A DNA stretch of 64,000 bases from Spiroplasma sp. BIUS-1 (GTDB lineage Bacteria > Bacillota_I > Bacilli_A > Mycoplasmatales > Mycoplasmataceae), in contig NZ_CP048386.1 of the NCBI RefSeq assembly GCF_010365805.1, positions 248,001 through 312,000 on the forward strand, written 5' to 3'. The translations under genes were made by a program, and so were the position numbers. Positions 61,593-64,000 of this stretch are shown here, piece by piece. The notes beneath the pieces were generated by a model. It was given only the letters and a program-made list of their open reading frames with translations. It did no database searches and was not told the DNA's origin. Numbering within the stretch: position 1 is the first letter of the stretch; each line of letters opens with the position of its first letter.

Positions 61593-62683
61593 ATAGAAAA
61601 ATTAATAGCTTATATGTTCACATTCCATTTTGTGAACATATTTGCTTTTATTGTGATTTTGTAAAAGTTAAAAAGCCACAAGATCCTAATGTTATAGAAA
61701 AATATTTAGATAAATTAGAATTTGAACTAAATGAATATGAAGATAAATTAGATGAAATTCAAAGTATCTATATTGGAGGGGGAACTCCAAGTTGTTTGAA
61801 CGAAGAACAAACTACTAGAATGTGTTCTCTTTTACACAGATACTCAAACAAACCTAATTTTGAATATTCAATAGAGTTAAATCCAGAGTCAGTTACTAGA
61901 GAAAAATTAGAAATATATAAAAAATTTAATATAAACAGAATTAGTATGGGTGTTCAAACTTTTGATAATGAACTTCTAAAGAAAATTGGAAGAATTCATG
62001 ATAATTCTATAGCTATTAATGCATATAAATTAATTAGAGAAGTTGGTTTTGAAAATGTAAGTATTGATTTAATGTATAACTTATATGATCAAACTAAACA
62101 AAACATCCAAACTGATTTAAATTACATTAACGAACTTAAACCTGATCACATATCTTGATATTCATTGATAATGAAAGAAAAATCTGTTTGAGGAAGAAAA
62201 AATATGAAGGTTCCTGAAAATGATGAACTTTTTGACGAAATAGTAAATCAAGGTTTAAAAGAATTGGGCTATATTAGATATGAAATTTCAAACTACTCTT
62301 TAGGAGAAAAAAATAAATCAATTCATAATATGTCGTATTGAAATAACTCGTTATTTGCAGGTGTTGGAATAGGAGCAACTGGTTTTGAACAAATAGATGG
62401 TGAATATTATTTAACTAAAAATGAAGGTAATATATTAAATTACAAAAAAGAGTTTGAACACCTTTCAAAAGAAGATTATTACTTCCAAATAGTTATGATG
62501 GGACTTCGTTTAGTTGATGGAATAGATATATCTTTAGATATAAATAAAGAAATATATGATTTCTATAAACAAAAAATAGAAGAAAAAATAAAAGATAATC
62601 TTTTAGAAATAGTTGATAATAAAATTAGATGTACAGAAAGGGGATTTAATATCTTGAATGAGATATTAATAGATTTCTTATAG
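61571..62683 (+). CDS. hemW: Radical SAM protein of the HemN/HemW family
   Basis: 370 residues. The cluster motif CEHICFYCDF (CxxxCxxC) is near residue 23, preceded by YVHIPF. Further family elements are IYIGGGTPSCLN, ELNPESVTREKL, RISMGVQTFDNELLKKIGR and, near the C-terminus, WNNSLFAGVGIGATGF. It matches HemW, a heme chaperone-like radical SAM protein, rather than HemN. A heme role is unlikely in a mollicute, so its real function is open. Several TGA Trp codons are required. The start overlaps the previous gene by 22 bases and has no clear ribosome site. pncA begins one base after its stop. Confidence 0.88.
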
Positions 62684-62684
62684 A

Positions 62685-63170
62685 ATGAAAAAAGCACTAA
62701 TAGTTGTAGACTACCAATTTGATTTTGCAGATCCAAAAGGTAAGTTATATGTATCTCAAGGAGAAACAATAAAGCAAGGTATTTTAGAAAAAATTGAAGA
62801 ATACAAATTAAATCAAGATTATGTTATTTTTTCAGGAGATTTCCATCCAAGTAATCATGTTTCTTTTGCTGAGTGGGGAGAACATTGTCTTGTTGGAACT
62901 AGTGGAGTAGAATTTTATGTTGATAGTTCAAAAGCTGATTTAATAATTAAAAAAGGTACAGAACTAAAATATGATAGTTATTCTGCTTTCTATGTTGCTC
63001 AAGAATTAAATGTGGATTCAGGTCTTGACTCTTGATTAAAGCAAAGAGAAATAAAACAATTAGAAATATGTGGATTGGCGTTAGATGTTTGTGTTCAAGC
63101 AACTTATGATGATTCAATAAAAAAAGGATATGAAAGTTTTATAAATTATGATTTATCAAAAAAAATATAA
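62685..63170 (+). CDS. pncA: Nicotinamidase (PncA, isochorismatase fold)
   Basis: 161 residues. It deamidates nicotinamide to nicotinate in NAD recycling. Elements are VVDYQFDFADPKGKL with the catalytic Asp, the metal site in SGDFHPSNHVSFAEWG, and the nucleophile Cys in CGLALDVCVQATYDD. The Lys of the catalytic triad is likely in VIKKGTE (LIIKKGTELKYDSYSAF). TGA Trp is at residue 117. It is shorter than usual (180-210) at the C-terminus but keeps all key residues. It is translationally close to hemW. Confidence 0.92.
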
Positions 63171-63191
63171 CTATTTAGTTATATTTTTTTT
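63162..63191 (+). terminator. Terminator after pncA
   Basis: Eleven-base-pair stem aaaatataact/agttatatttt with T run, overlapping the pncA stop codon. Confidence 0.85.
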
Positions 63192-63225
63192 GTAAAAAAG
63201 CGATTAATAAAAAAGGAGGAAAATT

Positions 63226-63978
63226 ATGTTAAAACAAATTATTAATAAGGAAGAAAATAACCTAATCTTTTCACAAATTACAAATAGTGAAGAGTTCATA
63301 GATTTCAAAGATGTTATATATAACTTCTTAAATCAGCCTCAAATTAAAATAGAATCTGACTATGATAAACTTTTCACAAGTGCAATTAAGAAAAACTGTT
63401 TTAAAGAAGTTGTTAAAGAGCTTGAAAAAGACTTTAAAAATAACTATACACTATGAAAAATTACAGAGAGAATATGTTATCTAACAAACTCATTTTTCTC
63501 AAGTAAATTTAAAAATGGCGAAGGTCTTAAAATACTTCAAAAAATATTTATGCTAAAACAAGTATTCTTAGCACAATTAAGATATAACCATAACATTTGA
63601 CTAAAGTTAGATGCAAATCAAAGTCAAAAGATTACATCTAAAAAAATAGAAAGTCCAATTAATTACAAGTTACTATTGCTTTTGTTTGATTTTAAAGAAA
63701 ATGACGAAAACTTTATAACTTTAACTGCTGATCAAAAAGCAACTTTAAATTTAGTTTTAAAATCAAATAAAATTGAAGATTTTGTAAGTTTAAAAAACTC
63801 TATTAAAACAGATATCTTTAAATATCTACCTTTAAATATGATGTTATTACAATCTCAGATGATAAAAAGTAACTCAAAACTTAACTTAAAAGAAAAAGCT
63901 AAATTATCATATTCAACATTTATGCAATTATTTTGTATATTTGTAGAAGAAAATTTATCTAGAAAAAAACTAAATTAA
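63226..63978 (+). CDS. Unknown helical protein
   Basis: 250 residues, basic, mostly helical, no clear membrane segment. A strong aaggagga site precedes ATG 63226. TGA Trp codons lie near residues 78 and 126. Hydrophobic patches such as ILQKIFMLKQVFLAQLRY and YKLLLLLFDF occur but no motif. I do not recognise a family. It is the last complete gene; the 22 bases after its stop look like the start of a terminator (aaaagcacc). Confidence 0.7.
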
Positions 63979-64000
63979 TAATAAAAGCACCTATTTTAGG

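Noticed and set aside
1-64000. CRISPR arrays, prophage or rRNA genes
   Set aside because: No regularly spaced repeats, no phage structural or integrase genes, and no rRNA conserved blocks were seen in reading the whole window.

Overview
The window is a low-G+C Mollicutes chromosome that reads UGA as tryptophan (genetic code 4): RecA, Ffh, ObgE, Der, RNase Y, PepO and most other long genes are continuous only if in-frame TGA codons are translated. A free-standing mreB gene together with a Bacillus-like core gene order points to Spiroplasma (or a close Entomoplasmatales relative) rather than Mycoplasma proper. No rRNA, CRISPR array, prophage or transposase is visible; almost every base belongs to a gene, a hairpin terminator or a short promoter region.

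Layout. 0-13.5 kb: end of an aldose-epimerase-like gene; ispG; a protein with a HEPN-like motif; scpA-scpB-rluB; a deoxynucleoside kinase; yebC; pepO; glpX; a membrane protein; ppa; an FMN riboswitch driving a RibU-like ECF substrate protein; a histidine-rich ECF-type membrane protein; mreB. 13.5-26.8 kb: ferredoxin, a coiled-coil membrane protein, cmk-der-gpsA-hup, convergent overlapping dnaD and recU, gpsB-rnpB-cinA(C-terminal)-recA, a YhgE/Pip membrane protein, rny, ffh and a small membrane protein. 26.8-48 kb is transport-rich: an ATPase/permease pair, rlmH-rbgA-rnhB-pgm, a NADH oxidase/CoA-disulfide-reductase type flavoprotein, a dicarboxylate-type symporter, a short ssb plus degenerate dprA, a structured non-coding RNA, a type I ABC exporter, a four-gene ABC cassette enclosed by two copies of the same terminator, a hexapeptide acetyltransferase, a 27-nt T tract at a promoter, and a fused ABC transporter. 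48-64 kb: trmFO, a long unknown protein, tRNA-Arg(UCU), an acetyltransferase, a membrane protein, a tiny zinc-site protein, rpsP-(khpA-like)-rimM-trmD-rplS, unknown genes, obgE-nadE, an Asn/Gln-rich membrane protein, a HemW-like radical SAM protein, pncA and a final unknown gene.

How it fits together. Housekeeping runs keep the ancestral Firmicutes order (cmk-der-gpsA-hup; gpsB-rnpB; cinA-recA-rny; rpsP-rimM-trmD-rplS). NAD salvage is represented three times (NadE, PncA, CinA/PncC-like domain). DNA processing genes (RecA, RecU, DnaD, SSB, degenerate DprA) look like a recombination core with a decayed transformation module. Transcription units are short, ending in strong A/T-flanked hairpins that often serve both strands, and several start from extended -10 (TGnTATAAT) promoters, at least one giving a leaderless mRNA.

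The most unusual items are the structured RNA at 38.63-38.76 kb, the ABC cassette bounded by duplicated terminators with its small exported companion protein, the HEPN-like gene, the poly-T promoter and the KhpA-like protein that has lost its GXXG loop. All functions are inferred from the sequence by eye; no database search was run.
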